From Alphaproteobacteria bacterium (GTDB lineage Bacteria; Pseudomonadota; Alphaproteobacteria; RF32; CAG-239): DNA of 64,000 nt. A program made the position numbers and the translations under genes. The number at the start of each line of letters is the position of its first letter. Position 1 is the stretch's first letter. Location: assembly GCA_015062585.1 (NCBI GenBank), contig SUUJ01000002.1, forward strand, positions 145,263-209,262, in the 5' to 3' direction. The notes under the pieces were generated by a model. The model was not told the DNA's origin. It was given only the letters and a program-made list of their open reading frames with translations, and ran no database searches. Shown here piece by piece: positions 9,164-18,135 of this stretch.

Positions 9164-9821
9164 TTTCATCCTCCATAGTTTCTACAACCAAAACTCTGTT
9201 GCCTTTATAAAATGTAGCTTTTGGTGCAGGCTGAGCTCTTGCAAAAGAGCGTATCAAAGCAGAAGCCACATCGGCAAATCTGCCTCTAAACATAGCGCCG
9301 GCACCTAAAGTATAATTTCTGTTAGAATTCCAAATCAAGCGCCAACCAGATCTTTCGCACCAATTCAACAACAATCCTTTTAATGTACTTCCTTCTTCAG
9401 CCAACCAATCTTCAACAGCATCGTCGCCTGAGCTGACATTTTCTTCTTCTGTAATTTCGGCTTCAGCATCTTCGAAAACTCCGTTAACAGAGTTTTCGTA
9501 ATCAATTACCTCTTCTTCAATTGTCGGAGGAATAGATGCCGACATATTGCTACCGACACCGCTGTTTAATACATACTGATCACGAGGTGTTCTTTCACCA
9601 TATTCTCTATAATCGGTTGCGGTTTTACGGTAATTTACAAATCTGCTTTCTTCTTGGTCATATGGGATAACGGCCTTAGGTGAAGAGTTTTCGCTAAGAT
9701 ATTCTTCCTCTACTACAACTTCCTCAGTGTATGGCTCGCCCCATCCGACAAATCCGGAAGCACAAGCCGAGAGCAAAAACACTCCGGGTAAAGCAAGTAT
9801 TTGTAATGATTTTAAGTTCAT
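9150..9821 (-). CDS. pilL: PilL/TcpQ-like pilus lipoprotein
   Basis: Lipoprotein of about 223 residues (lipobox LLSAC near residue 20). An acidic low-complexity region (Glu/Asp-rich, about 30-135) leads to a C-terminal domain (STLKGLLLNWCERSGWRLIW...VASALIRSFARAQP...VLVVE) that matches the TcpQ/PilL C-terminal type. Such proteins help the secretin assemble in the outer membrane. ATG 9821 was chosen because GAGGA precedes it and it opens directly on a lipoprotein signal; the upstream in-frame ATGs do not. IncI PilL is longer; here only the TcpQ part is kept. pilM is absent. Confidence 0.78.
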   Translation of the reverse strand: MNLKSLQILALPGVFLLSACASGFVGWGEPYTEEVVVEEEYLSENSSPKAVIPYDQEESRFVNYRKTATDYREYGERTPRDQYVLNSGVGSNMSASIPPTIEEEVIDYENSVNGVFEDAEAEITEEENVSSGDDAVEDWLAEEGSTLKGLLLNWCERSGWRLIWNSNRNYTLGAGAMFRGRFADVASALIRSFARAQPAPKATFYKGNRVLVVETMEDENAFN

Positions 9822-9908
9822 TTTACCAATCCTCAGAATAGAAATTTTCATCATATTTTCCTATCATAATGTTTGAAAAATAAATAATCAAGCATTGTCA
9901 AACAGTTA

Positions 9909-11639
9909 TTACCATTGTATATATCTGTTGGCTTTTTGATTGTTTACTCCTTTTTTGTTGCTGTTGTTTTTGGGTATGATTGTTCTTAAGATAAAGCTGT
10001 TAGGGTCTCTGCTTGTAAACACAGTATTTATCAAAGAATAATCAAGACCTTTGTTGGTTAATATATTATATAACAGATTAAGCCTTTGCTGTTGCAATTT
10101 CGTTGAGCTTGCTCCGTCAATTCTGATTTCGAGCATCATACCGGGGGTTTGAGCGGTTTTTGATGCAAACGCCTGAATCCAGCGCAATGTTTGTCCTGAA
10201 ATTTCGGCTTTATTAGCTTGGAAAGAAAGCCTTATTTCTGTTGGCATTATACTGACTTCACTATCGTCAGATTTTTTTCTTTTCTTGTATCTTGCTCGTT
10301 TTTCTTTTAGCTTTTTGGTTATTTTTTCTTTAGTTTCCGATACATTTTTAGAAGTTTTGCCAAAAATTGAGCTTATGGTATCCATAATACCCGAACCTTG
10401 AGGTGTCGGGGGCTGAACAGCTTCTTTTTTCGGGGTTTGGGGTTCTTCTGCTTTCTTGCTGTCCTCAATTTTTGCAGTATCCGTCGGTTGTTTTTTATCG
10501 ATATCTTCCTCTATGGGGGTCAGTACAGGTGCCGGAGTTGCTTTTTCTTCTTTTTTTGCTTCTTCGGCTTTTTTCTGACTTTCGCTTTTTTTGATTTTTT
10601 CATTTATATCAATCTCTTTTTGCTTATCGTCCGATGATTCCGGATAAGCAAGTTGCGGACTGATGTCTTTTTCATCCAATATTTCTTGCGGTATTGGAAT
10701 TATAAGGTTTTTAGCGGTTTCTGATGCTATTTTAACCCCTTTTTTATCTGGTTTTTCCGATAAGATATCAGCGATTTCCTTATCGGATTTGTTAGCATAA
10801 TCTTTAGCAACAAAGGAATTCTTTGATCCTGTGCTTTTAGCCACTACCCAAGGTGAATCATCCATAGGTTTCCATTCTTTTTTGCCGGAAGACAAGGGTT
10901 GTTCTGCGCTTTTGTTTTCAGAAGTCATACTTTGGATAGGGGTGTCGGCGCCGGCATAAGCCACATGTTGCAAATCTTTTGGATTGCCAAGATGTACCTT
11001 GCCTACTACCTGATTTGATGATGATTTCATCAAAGGAATAATTGCAGGTTTTTCGTTTCGAGCCAAAATCAAAGAATTATCTTCTTTTGAGGTGTTATCA
11101 GGCGCAGGCGGAGGGGTTATTTTCTTTTCTGCAACCGTTTTCTCGTCAGGAGAATAAACTTTTTCCTCAACAATTTTTAATTCTATACCGTTTTCCGGTG
11201 TGTATATAGGCTCAGCCTCTATTTTTTGTTCAGGCAAAGACATATTTGGCGCGTACAAAACATCGGCCAATACAATTTTGTCGTCTTCTTGCGAAGGACT
11301 TGCATTATCGATCGCAATTTCTTCTTGTTCGTCACTGATAAATTCCAAAGGAATAGTCATCGGCTCAAGATTGCTGGCCAATATAACCTCAGGCTTCTCA
11401 TTTAAGAGGGGTTGAGAAGGTTCTTTTTGAATATCAGACAAGGTGTTTAATGCGATTTTCTTAGTTGGAGCCTTAATTACAGAGGGTTTTGCCAAATACA
11501 AAGCAATGGTTTTATTTTGAATGTTTAAGGCTTCATCAGAGGGCTTGTTTACACTAAAAAACGCTTTGTTTGCGCCGATTATGGCAAACAAAGACACCGA
11601 AAAACTATAGATGAATGCTCTAAAGCCTGTTTTTAGCAT
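9909..11639 (-). CDS. Exported protein with OmpA-like C-terminal domain, first gene of pilus operon
   Basis: 576 residues. An N-terminal hydrophobic signal or anchor (about 5-25) is followed by about 400 residues of disordered, Lys/Glu/Pro-rich sequence and then a C-terminal domain (about 470-560: IRLSFQANKAEISGQTLRWIQA...MLEIRIDGASS...QQRLNLLYNILTNKGL) with the strand-helix pattern of OmpA-type peptidoglycan-binding domains. The canonical Asp/Arg ligand residues are not all obvious, so this is a fold-level guess. The long linker would let an inner-membrane anchor reach the wall. It starts the operon, with AGAGGGG before the ATG, and is divergent from the VirB6-like gene at 11829. Confidence 0.6.
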   Translation of the reverse strand: MLKTGFRAFIYSFSVSLFAIIGANKAFFSVNKPSDEALNIQNKTIALYLAKPSVIKAPTKKIALNTLSDIQKEPSQPLLNEKPEVILASNLEPMTIPLEFISDEQEEIAIDNASPSQEDDKIVLADVLYAPNMSLPEQKIEAEPIYTPENGIELKIVEEKVYSPDEKTVAEKKITPPPAPDNTSKEDNSLILARNEKPAIIPLMKSSSNQVVGKVHLGNPKDLQHVAYAGADTPIQSMTSENKSAEQPLSSGKKEWKPMDDSPWVVAKSTGSKNSFVAKDYANKSDKEIADILSEKPDKKGVKIASETAKNLIIPIPQEILDEKDISPQLAYPESSDDKQKEIDINEKIKKSESQKKAEEAKKEEKATPAPVLTPIEEDIDKKQPTDTAKIEDSKKAEEPQTPKKEAVQPPTPQGSGIMDTISSIFGKTSKNVSETKEKITKKLKEKRARYKKRKKSDDSEVSIMPTEIRLSFQANKAEISGQTLRWIQAFASKTAQTPGMMLEIRIDGASSTKLQQQRLNLLYNILTNKGLDYSLINTVFTSRDPNSFILRTIIPKNNSNKKGVNNQKANRYIQW

Positions 11640-11752
11640 AAATTAAACCCCTCTAAACACTAGATAAATCAAAATGCGACTCTAGGCAAGAGCTGAAAAA
11701 AAATATGCACAAGTTATAAATATTTTGCCTATTTGTAAAAATTTAAAAAAAT

Positions 11753-11786
11753 GTAACACTTTTTAAGTAAATTATATGCTATGATA
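11753..11786 (+). promoter_or_regulatory. Promoter of the left VirB6 gene, shared T4SS element copy 1
   Basis: GTAACA at 11753, AAGTA at 11765-11769 and TATGATA (-10) at 11780-11786 have the same spacing as two other promoters (18211-18244 and 57830-57863). An ACTT-N3-AAGT inverted repeat lies at 11758-11768, between the -35 and -10 positions. The normal -35 position (CACTTT) is poor, suggesting activator or special sigma control. Confidence 0.6.
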
Positions 11787-11828
11787 ATGTATGATATCAT
11801 AAAAAGAGACTCTTTTTAGGAAACTTGC

Positions 11829-13757
11829 ATGCTGAAATTTTTGAGCAAATTGACAGTTTTATTAAGTTTTGTCGGTGGACTGCTGTTCCTTGCGCCGACG
11901 GATACTTTTGCTCAAAACATACCCGGAGCCCTCGGAATGAGCGCACAAGAGTTTGTCGATAAAAATTTTTCCGGCGAAGACGGAAGAGCTTTGGCAAATA
12001 CTTTTAATGAAGAGGCAGAAGGGCAAGTATTATGTGGAAACAGCAAGACTATTTGTTCATCACAAGAAGTTTGCCTTAGATGTAAAACGACATTAAATTA
12101 TATGTCCGGTGGCCCTCAAGGCTATACACAAATAAATAGTGTAAGTAACAAGGGAAAGTGTGTGCCGAAAGAAGGCTTCAACGAAGCTAATCTTAAAAGT
12201 TATTGGCCTGACTGTGAGAAAAAAATAGTAGATAATATGGGGAATGAAAAACAATCAAGCATTCTTTCCGTAGAAAAACATGGCTTTTTAAATGATGGAC
12301 ATCAAACCGCTGGATTATCTACAACCAATATCAGTCATGAATTTACTGACAAAGACAATAAGAAATATCAAATTTTTATTGATGGCAGCAAGCCGGTCTT
12401 ATCCTATAGTTCTGAAGGATTTGAAGGTTGCGAAGTGTTGCCGGTAAAAATTTACAATATGCGCAAGTGCTTTTTCTGTGGTATTACTCATATAATCTAT
12501 TCTGCTGCCAACGACATAACAAACAAGTCTTTTGATAAGTTGAGTACCGGTTTCAGAATACTTCTCAGCGTGTTTTTCGGATTATGGATTGCAATTCTTG
12601 CGCTAAGGCAAGTTTTTCCTTTTACCAAAAAAGATGCCTCCGACTTTTTTGAAATGATAATCAAACAATCATTCAAGTTTATGCTGGCTTTTTATTTGCT
12701 GATTCATCCGGATATATTATTCAAATCATTTATTGTTCCTGTTTTAGACACCGGTATTACCATGGGACAAGGTATATCTGTTTTTACGGACGGCAATATA
12801 AAGCAAAGTCTTGATAAAACAGAGATTCCCGAAGCGTCCGGTGGCAGATTTTACAATATCAAAACAGAAAATGGCGTTGTCTTAGAAGCAAGAATACAGC
12901 AATATCTGACATTTTTACAAGGGCAGATGTCTTATATGCAAGCAATCGGCGGTTCGCTGATTTGTGTTGGTTCGCGTCATCTTACTTTTAAGGGACGTAA
13001 TGAAGAGACAAAAACTTCACACTTTATTACCGGTCTGAGAATGATGGCTTTGGGCAGTATTTTAATGGTCTTTGGTTTGCTCGTAAGCATAGTTTTTGCA
13101 TTCTATTTCTTAGATGCGGTTATGCAACTGGCTCTTGTCGGCGCTATGTTGCCTCTCATGATAGCCGGTTGGCCGTTTAAAAAGACCGCCAAGCCTGCTT
13201 CCAAAGGTTTAGAGTTTATTTTAAACAGCTTTTTTGTATTTTTCTTTACCGGATTTGTTATCAGTGTAAACCTAAGTTTAATGAATGAATCTATAGCATA
13301 CAAGAACAGTACAATAGGTTATGAGGAAAACAGCGGTTTTGCGGGTATAATAGAAGCTATGAGCAATCAAAACAGCGCAGAAATACAAACCGCAACCGAT
13401 ATCGGCGGAATAGGGTTTATGTTGTTGATATTCTCTTGTCTATTTGGGTTTATGTTCTTAAAAGAGGTGCCTAAACTTGCCGGAAAATTATCCGGTGGTG
13501 CAATTCAGGGAGTGGCTACTCAAATCGGTGGTTTGGCCGGTTCAATGGCAAAAGGAGCCGCTACAAAAGCTGTTGCACCAATTGCTAAAGGAATTGACAA
13601 TGCCGGCGGAGCGGTCGGTATGGTCTCGGGGGCGGTTAAACACGCCGGAAACGCCATGCAAGATATTGCCAAAGCCAGCGGCAAAGAAGGCAAATTCGGA
13701 AAATGGATTGCCAAAAAAGGTAAACAATGGCAAGACACCGCCAAAAGTCTGCGATAA
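11829..13757 (+). CDS. virB6: VirB6/TrbL-like T4SS membrane protein with exported N-terminal domain
   Basis: 642 residues: signal peptide (cut near TFAQN), a cysteine-bearing periplasmic domain (about 30-215), a CFFC motif just before the first membrane helix (LLSVFFGLWIAILALRQVF), then at least five helices including AFYLLIHPDILFKSFIVP and the block GAMLPLMIAGWPFKKTAKPASKG, and a basic/Ala/Gly-rich cytoplasmic tail (about 560-642). VirB6 forms part of the inner-membrane channel. It is a close architectural paralogue of the protein at 58080-60065 (CxFC motif, QSFKF, WPFK-T-ASKG) and shares its promoter element. It stands alone, convergent with the Xer gene and divergent from the pilus operon. 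Confidence 0.82.
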   Translation: MLKFLSKLTVLLSFVGGLLFLAPTDTFAQNIPGALGMSAQEFVDKNFSGEDGRALANTFNEEAEGQVLCGNSKTICSSQEVCLRCKTTLNYMSGGPQGYTQINSVSNKGKCVPKEGFNEANLKSYWPDCEKKIVDNMGNEKQSSILSVEKHGFLNDGHQTAGLSTTNISHEFTDKDNKKYQIFIDGSKPVLSYSSEGFEGCEVLPVKIYNMRKCFFCGITHIIYSAANDITNKSFDKLSTGFRILLSVFFGLWIAILALRQVFPFTKKDASDFFEMIIKQSFKFMLAFYLLIHPDILFKSFIVPVLDTGITMGQGISVFTDGNIKQSLDKTEIPEASGGRFYNIKTENGVVLEARIQQYLTFLQGQMSYMQAIGGSLICVGSRHLTFKGRNEETKTSHFITGLRMMALGSILMVFGLLVSIVFAFYFLDAVMQLALVGAMLPLMIAGWPFKKTAKPASKGLEFILNSFFVFFFTGFVISVNLSLMNESIAYKNSTIGYEENSGFAGIIEAMSNQNSAEIQTATDIGGIGFMLLIFSCLFGFMFLKEVPKLAGKLSGGAIQGVATQIGGLAGSMAKGAATKAVAPIAKGIDNAGGAVGMVSGAVKHAGNAMQDIAKASGKEGKFGKWIAKKGKQWQDTAKSLR

Positions 13758-13773
13758 TATTCAAAAATTTGAT

Positions 13774-14670
13774 TTATTTCTCAGCCAAAGGATGATTTGC
13801 AAACACTTCCTTTGTCATATTATTGGTCAAAACATGAGTATAAATTTCGGTAGTTGAAATATCTTCATGCCCCAGCATTGATTGAACCGAGCGCAAATCG
13901 ACATCTTTATCCAATAAATGAGTTGCAAAAGAGTGTCTTAAGGTATGAGGCGATATTTTTGTTTCGTCAAGGCCTGCCAACATCGCCACTTTTTTAATAT
14001 TTTTAAAAAAAGTATCTCTGGTAATGTGTCCCAAAACCGAGGTAACCGAAGGAAACAAAAAGGGTTTTGATTTTCCTTTATCCATAAAATTTCTAAGTTC
14101 TATCCATTGCAACACACAATCAATAGCCTCATTGGCAATGGGAATAATACGCTCTTTTGAGCCTTTGCCTTTAACTAAGATTTGTTTTTTATCTTTATTT
14201 ATACAATTAAGCGGCAAAGAAACCAATTCCGAAACTCTCAAACCGCAAGCATACATCAATTTTAGCATAACCGCGGTTCGCTGAAAGCAAAATTCATTGT
14301 TGCTTTCGGCTGTTTGTATAAGGTTTCTGATATCCTCGCGAGATAAAAAATTTGGTAAATATTTGCTTTTTTTTGGGGCGTCAATCAGTTTCATCGGCGA
14401 AGTTGTGATTTCTTTTTCGCTTTGCAAAAACTTAAAAAAGTCGTTCATCGCCGATATTTTTCGCGATATAGAGCTTGCTTTATATCCGTTGCCTTGCAAA
14501 AAACGGATAAATCTTTCGATATCACTTTGTTTGATGCTTGCAAAATCATCGCCCAAAAACTCGACCATTTGCTCCAAATCGTTTGCATAAGACAAAACCG
14601 TATTTTCCGAAGCTCCTTCTTCGGCAGTCAAACTATCTAAAAAATCTGAAATTAAGATGTTTTTAGCCAT
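13774..14670 (-). CDS. Xer-type tyrosine recombinase
   Basis: 298 residues, the standard length of XerC/XerD. An N-terminal SAM-like DNA-binding domain (about 1-90) is followed by the catalytic domain with the full set: Arg in ACGLRVSELVSL, Lys in the beta-hairpin KGKGSKERI, HTLRHSFATHLL (His-x-x-Arg), LGHEDIS and the nucleophile Tyr in STTEIYTHV. It probably resolves chromosome dimers at dif, but an integrase role for a nearby island cannot be excluded; XerC and XerD cannot be told apart by eye. The start is ATG 14670, because TGA of the small upstream gene overlaps it as TGATG. Confidence 0.9.
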   Translation of the reverse strand: MAKNILISDFLDSLTAEEGASENTVLSYANDLEQMVEFLGDDFASIKQSDIERFIRFLQGNGYKASSISRKISAMNDFFKFLQSEKEITTSPMKLIDAPKKSKYLPNFLSREDIRNLIQTAESNNEFCFQRTAVMLKLMYACGLRVSELVSLPLNCINKDKKQILVKGKGSKERIIPIANEAIDCVLQWIELRNFMDKGKSKPFLFPSVTSVLGHITRDTFFKNIKKVAMLAGLDETKISPHTLRHSFATHLLDKDVDLRSVQSMLGHEDISTTEIYTHVLTNNMTKEVFANHPLAEK

Positions 14671-14795
14671 CAATTAACCGTTTCTTCAACATGCTCTGCT
14701 TCGATAGGAATTTCGGTAAACACAACAAAACCGACCAAAGCCAAAACAACGGCGGCTACTATATAATATATAATATTAGATTTTTTTTGACGCAT
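14670..14795 (-). CDS. Tiny single-pass membrane protein coupled to the Xer gene
   Basis: A 41-residue reading frame: basic N-terminus (MRQKKS), one membrane helix (NIIYYIVAAVVLALVGFVVF) and an acidic tail ending ETVN. The coding strand has AAGGAA eight bases before the ATG, and the stop overlaps the recombinase start (TGATG), a classic sign of translational coupling. No family was recognised. It could be a leader that sets recombinase expression, or a small membrane protein of its own. The good ribosome site, hydrophobic pattern and coupling make it more than a chance ORF. Confidence 0.6.
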   Translation of the reverse strand: MRQKKSNIIYYIVAAVVLALVGFVVFTEIPIEAEHVEETVN

Positions 14796-14879
14796 TTTAA
14801 TTTCCTTAAAAAAATGTGTTGCTAAAAAGATACTTTTACTTATATATTTAGCACATAATTTTTGAAAGATAAGTTAAAA

Positions 14880-15419
14880 ATGAACATACAAACAAATAAA
14901 ATAATATTACTTGTCGGTTTAATGGGCAGCGGCAAAACATCTGTGGGTAAAAGATTGGCTCAAAAACTGGGACTTCCTTTCATTGACGGCGACCAAGAAG
15001 TTGAAAAAGCAGCAGGGTTAAGCCTGATAGATTTGTTAAAGTGTTTTGGTGAGGACGAATATCGCGCCGGCGAAGCCCGAGTTATGAAACGCCTGCTTTG
15101 TGGTGAGCCGTGTGTCTTGGCTTCGGGCGGTGGTTCGTTTGTTTGCGAGCAAACCAGAAAATTAGCCAAAGAAAAAGCTATAACAATATGGCTCAAAGCC
15201 GATGTCGATATTTTATACAATCGCACCTCGGGAAGACAACATCGTCCTTTTTTACAAGGTGATGACATGGCGTTAAAAAGCAAGATAGAAAGCTATATTG
15301 AAGAAGAATATCCCTATTATTCGCAGGCTGACATTATTGTCGAGACCAAAGACGAACAAGTGTTCGAAACACTCAAAAGGGTTATCAATTCATTGGATAG
15401 TTTTTTACATCAAGATTAG
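14880..15419 (+). CDS. aroK: Shikimate kinase
   Basis: About 179 residues. It phosphorylates shikimate at the 3-OH with ATP in the chorismate pathway. Visible motifs: Walker A GLMGSGKTSVGKR, shikimate-binding FIDGDQEVE, acceptor-loop FGEDEYRAGEARV, Walker-B-like LASGGGSFV and the lid arginine region RTSGRQHRPFL. The start is placed at ATG 14880 because family members begin just before the P-loop; the frame extends to a TTG at 14862. Its end overlaps the convergent mtnN gene by four bases. A housekeeping gene here argues for chromosomal location. Confidence 0.93.
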   Translation: MNIQTNKIILLVGLMGSGKTSVGKRLAQKLGLPFIDGDQEVEKAAGLSLIDLLKCFGEDEYRAGEARVMKRLLCGEPCVLASGGGSFVCEQTRKLAKEKAITIWLKADVDILYNRTSGRQHRPFLQGDDMALKSKIESYIEEEYPYYSQADIIVETKDEQVFETLKRVINSLDSFLHQD

Positions 15420-16105
15420 TTGTTAGCCAAAACCAGACTTTTGATTACCTCAAGCGATTTTTCCGGCGCCTTGTTCCAAAAATCGAGGTATTGATTGTAA
15501 TGATTTTCAATTCCCGGTGTATCGCTGATAATTCTGACAGCCAAAGCCGGCACATTATATAAATAACAAACCTGAGCAATAGCTGTCGATTCCATATCAA
15601 CAGCCAAGGCAGATGGAAAGTTTTGTTTTATTTCTTTCAATTTTGCAATATCGGTAACAAAAACATCGCCGCCGGCAATAAGTCCGGTGTGAATTTTTAC
15701 ATCGGTATTGATATTTTTGGCAATATCTACAAGTTTTTTACTTCCTTCAAAAAACTCCGGAAGATCTTGAATTTGACCGATTTTACAACCATCGCCGCAC
15801 CATACATCGTGATATGTTGTCTTGCCTGCAACCACAATATCCATAACCGAAAGCGACTTATCGATTCCTCCGGCAAGACCGGTGTTTATAATGACATCGG
15901 GAGCAAAATTTTTAATCATTTCAACGCAGGCACAAGCTGCATTTACCTTACCGATTCCGCTTTTCATCAATACAACCGGTTTGTTATCTATATTGCCCTC
16001 AACAAATATAATATGATTATGCGTACTTTGTTTTGGATTTTGCAAAATACCTTTTACCAAATCAAATTCTGACTGCATAGCAACTATTATACCGGTTTTA
16101 ATCAT
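15416..16105 (-). CDS. mtnN: 5'-methylthioadenosine/S-adenosylhomocysteine nucleosidase
   Basis: 229 residues. It hydrolyses MTA and SAH to adenine plus the thioribose product, clearing inhibitors of SAM-dependent enzymes. The nucleoside phosphorylase/hydrolase superfamily pattern is clear: IIVAMQSEFDLVKG at the N-terminus with the acid-base Glu13, LAGGIDKSLSVMDIVVAG, and near the end ALAVDMESTAIAQV with the ribose-binding Met-Glu and catalytic Asp in VRIISDT. Length is normal. It is divergent from the ROK kinase and convergent with aroK. Confidence 0.92.
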   Translation of the reverse strand: MIKTGIIVAMQSEFDLVKGILQNPKQSTHNHIIFVEGNIDNKPVVLMKSGIGKVNAACACVEMIKNFAPDVIINTGLAGGIDKSLSVMDIVVAGKTTYHDVWCGDGCKIGQIQDLPEFFEGSKKLVDIAKNINTDVKIHTGLIAGGDVFVTDIAKLKEIKQNFPSALAVDMESTAIAQVCYLYNVPALAVRIISDTPGIENHYNQYLDFWNKAPEKSLEVIKSLVLANN

Positions 16106-16236
16106 TTTTTGCCTTTCATGGTTATATTCTTATTAACTATATTCGATAATAAATTTTTATATAATATGCAATACCATTTTTTAATAAATAGGCGATATAT
16201 ATAATATAAATAAGTATAAGACTGAGGAGAATATTT

Positions 16237-17115
16237 ATGGCAAAAGTTTTGGCATTTGACATCGGCGGCACCAAAATCGCCTATGCGTTAATTAACGAAC
16301 AATGCGACTTTGTGAGTGAGATTATTAAGGTCGCCACTCCAAAAACCGCGCAAGGCATTTATGATACGCTCAAAGAAACGATTGCCAAATATGAGGGCGA
16401 AATTTTAGGTACCGCAATTGCTACCGCCGGCGCTATTGATAAAGAAGGCAAAAAGATAACCTCACATGTCGGCAATTTGCCATCCGGATACAATGCTTTG
16501 GATTTTATGAGTCTGTCAAACAAGCCGGTTTTGTTAGAAAACGACGCCAATTCTGCCGGATGGGCCGAGTTTGTTTTGGGTTCGGCTAAAGGCTGTCAAA
16601 ACGCCATTACCTTGACTATCGGCACCGGTGTCGGTTCGGGTATAATTGTCGAGGGCAAATTGCTAAAAGGCAAATCAGGAGCCGCCGGCGAAATGCATTT
16701 TCCGATAGACAGCTGTAAAAAGCGCAAATGTACTTGCGGAATAGACGATTGCTTTGAAATATATGCTTCGGGCACGGCGTTAAACTTATATGCTAAAGAA
16801 TATTTAGGCGAAAATGCCACCAGTTATGATATTATCGAGCAAAAATCCACCAATTCAAAAGCCAAACAAGCCTTTGATATATGGCAATCAAAACTTTTGC
16901 AAGGTTTAATAATGCTTGGCAATATATTTGACCCTGAGATGATAGTTTTATCCGGCTCGCTGTCCAAATTTATTGAATATGAAAAGCTTAACAAATGCGC
17001 AAATGAGCAGATTTTGACTCAACCGTTTGTTTTAAGGGAAGCAAAATTTGAAAACAACGCCGGAATGTTAGGCGTAGCAATGCTCTTTTTTGCTAAAGTT
17101 TCGCTCAAGGCATGA
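16237..17115 (+). CDS. ROK-family sugar kinase
   Basis: 292 residues. N-terminal phosphate-binding FDIGGTKIAYAL, catalytic region LENDANSAGWAEF with the expected Asp, second nucleotide motif LTIGTGVGSGIIV, sugar-binding GAAGEMHFPID with Glu and His, and the ROK zinc motif CTCGIDDCFE. These define a cytosolic glucokinase, N-acetylglucosamine or N-acetylmannosamine kinase; substrate cannot be decided from the motifs. GAGGAG precedes the ATG. It is the last gene before the repeat island and appears unrelated to secretion. Confidence 0.9.
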   Translation: MAKVLAFDIGGTKIAYALINEQCDFVSEIIKVATPKTAQGIYDTLKETIAKYEGEILGTAIATAGAIDKEGKKITSHVGNLPSGYNALDFMSLSNKPVLLENDANSAGWAEFVLGSAKGCQNAITLTIGTGVGSGIIVEGKLLKGKSGAAGEMHFPIDSCKKRKCTCGIDDCFEIYASGTALNLYAKEYLGENATSYDIIEQKSTNSKAKQAFDIWQSKLLQGLIMLGNIFDPEMIVLSGSLSKFIEYEKLNKCANEQILTQPFVLREAKFENNAGMLGVAMLFFAKVSLKA

Positions 17116-17130
17116 CACTTTTAAATTAAA

Positions 17131-17440
17131 AAAAACAACAACCGCGATTTATGTTTTTTAGCTTTTTTTGACCGGAGACTCTCCTTTTATGCACCCAAAG
17201 TCAGCCAACGGATGTGAAGGGCACATCCGGTTGAAAAAAGCGTTAAAAAAACATCTTGAGCGGTGACTTTTGGTTACTTTTGGTCACTCAAAAGTAACAT
17301 AAGAATAATTTGAAGATGCCTGACCGCACTTCGCTAACGCTTCGTTTAGGGCATGACATTAAAACAACAACAGAGTCATCCCTCGATTGCGCCAAGCAAT
17401 CGTCCAGGGATCTTCTTTGTTTTAAAACTAATTTGAAGAT
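17131..17440 (+). repeat. Long direct repeat, copy A
   Basis: Starts AAAAACAACAACCGCG and ends ACTAATTTGAAGAT. It matches copy B 419 bases downstream with only scattered substitutions and one-base indels (for example CACCCAAAGTCAG against CACCCCAAGTTTG). It carries three palindromes: GGATGTG/CACATCC, GTTACTTTTG/CAAAAGTAAC and the CGATTGC hairpin. Confidence 0.88.
17375..17415. repeat. Palindromic element, copy 1 of 3
   Basis: GTCATCCCTCGATTGC, loop, GCAATCGTCCAGGGAT: arms ATCCCT/AGGGAT and CGATTGC/GCAATCG form a hairpin with a three-base bulge. Copies 2 (17795-17835) and 3 (17923-17963) differ by one or two bases, some in the bulge (TCC or TCT), which keeps the stem. Confidence 0.85.
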
Positions 17441-17549
17441 GCCTAGTCTCGCTACACTAAAGTTTCGCTCAAGGCATGACATATTTTTTACGCCAAAGTG
17501 CCGAGCGAGGAATGACATTATTTATCCGCTTAAGGCGATGACAATTATA

Positions 17550-17859
17550 AAAAACAACAACCGCGATTTATGTTTTTTAGCTTTTTTTGACCGGAGACTC
17601 TCCTTTTATGCACCCCAAGTTTGCCAACGGATGTGAAGGGCACATCCGGTTGAAAAAAGCGTTAAAAAAAACATCTTGAGCGGTGACTTTTGGTTACTTT
17701 TGGTCACTCAAAAGTAACATAAGAATAATTTGAAGATGCCTGACCGCACTTCGCTAACGCTCCGTTTAGGGCATGACATTAAAATAACAACAAAGTCATC
17801 CCTCGATTGCGTCAAGCAATCGTCTAGGGATCTTCCTTGTTTTAAACTAATTTGAAGAT
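17550..17859 (+). repeat. Long direct repeat, copy B
   Basis: Second copy of the 310-base module of 17131-17440, same orientation. The right edge diverges after TTTGAAGAT, where copy A continues GCCTAG and copy B continues CGCTAA, so this is the duplication boundary. Confidence 0.88.
17795..17835. repeat. Palindromic element, copy 2 of 3
   Basis: Same 41-base hairpin as 17375-17415, with T for C in the loop-side GTCAAG and TCT in the bulge. The stem is intact. Confidence 0.85.
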
Positions 17860-17922
17860 CGCTAACCTCGTTCGCAAGCTCACTCAGGCGATGACTTATT
17901 TTTTATAAGAAACAATAACAGA

Positions 17923-17963
17923 GTCATCCCTCGATTGCGCCAAGCAATCGTCTAGGGATCTTC
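17923..17963. repeat. Palindromic element, copy 3 of 3
   Basis: Third copy of the 41-base hairpin, outside the long duplication. This shows that the small palindrome moves or multiplies independently of the 310-base module. Confidence 0.85.
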
Positions 17964-18024
17964 TTTGTTTTTATTAAATATAGCGCTGACGCAAAGATGA
18001 GATTCCTAGACGCACGGACACATG

Positions 18025-18087
18025 GTGCCGAGCGAGGAATGACATTATTTATCCGCTTAAGGCGATGACAATTATAAAAAACAACAA
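18025..18087 (+). repeat. Direct repeat of 17499-17560
   Basis: GTGCCGAGCGAGGAATGACA through GATGACAATTATAAAAAACAACAA occurs here and at 17499-17560, where it leads into copy B of the long repeat. Here it leads into unique sequence, so a third long copy may have been lost or never completed. Confidence 0.8.
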
Positions 18088-18135
18088 ACACGAATTTTGA
18101 TTCTTTTAGCCCTTTGCTCGAAAAAGCTCGTTTTT

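Larger units (their letters stand above)
17116..18128. other. Non-coding repeat island
   Basis: About one kilobase without a supportable gene. It contains a 310-base direct duplication (17131-17440 and 17550-17859), a third and shorter array of the same modules (17923-18087), and several perfect or near-perfect palindromes: AACGGATGTG/CACATCCGGTT (17207-17232), GTTACTTTTG/CAAAAGTAAC (17273-17298) and the CGATTGC/GCAATCG hairpins listed separately. Frames inside it are short, repeated and start without ribosome sites, so they were not called. It separates housekeeping genes from the T4SS locus. Confidence 0.8.

Noticed and set aside
17288..17636. Short frames on both strands in the repeat island
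   Set aside because: They lie inside palindromic repeats, lack ribosome sites, and change between the duplicated copies.
17116..18128. CRISPR array
   Set aside because: Repeats are of unequal length and spacing with no regular spacers, and no cas genes are nearby.
17116..18128. Insertion sequence remnant
   Set aside because: No transposase fragment or terminal inverted repeats with target duplication were seen.
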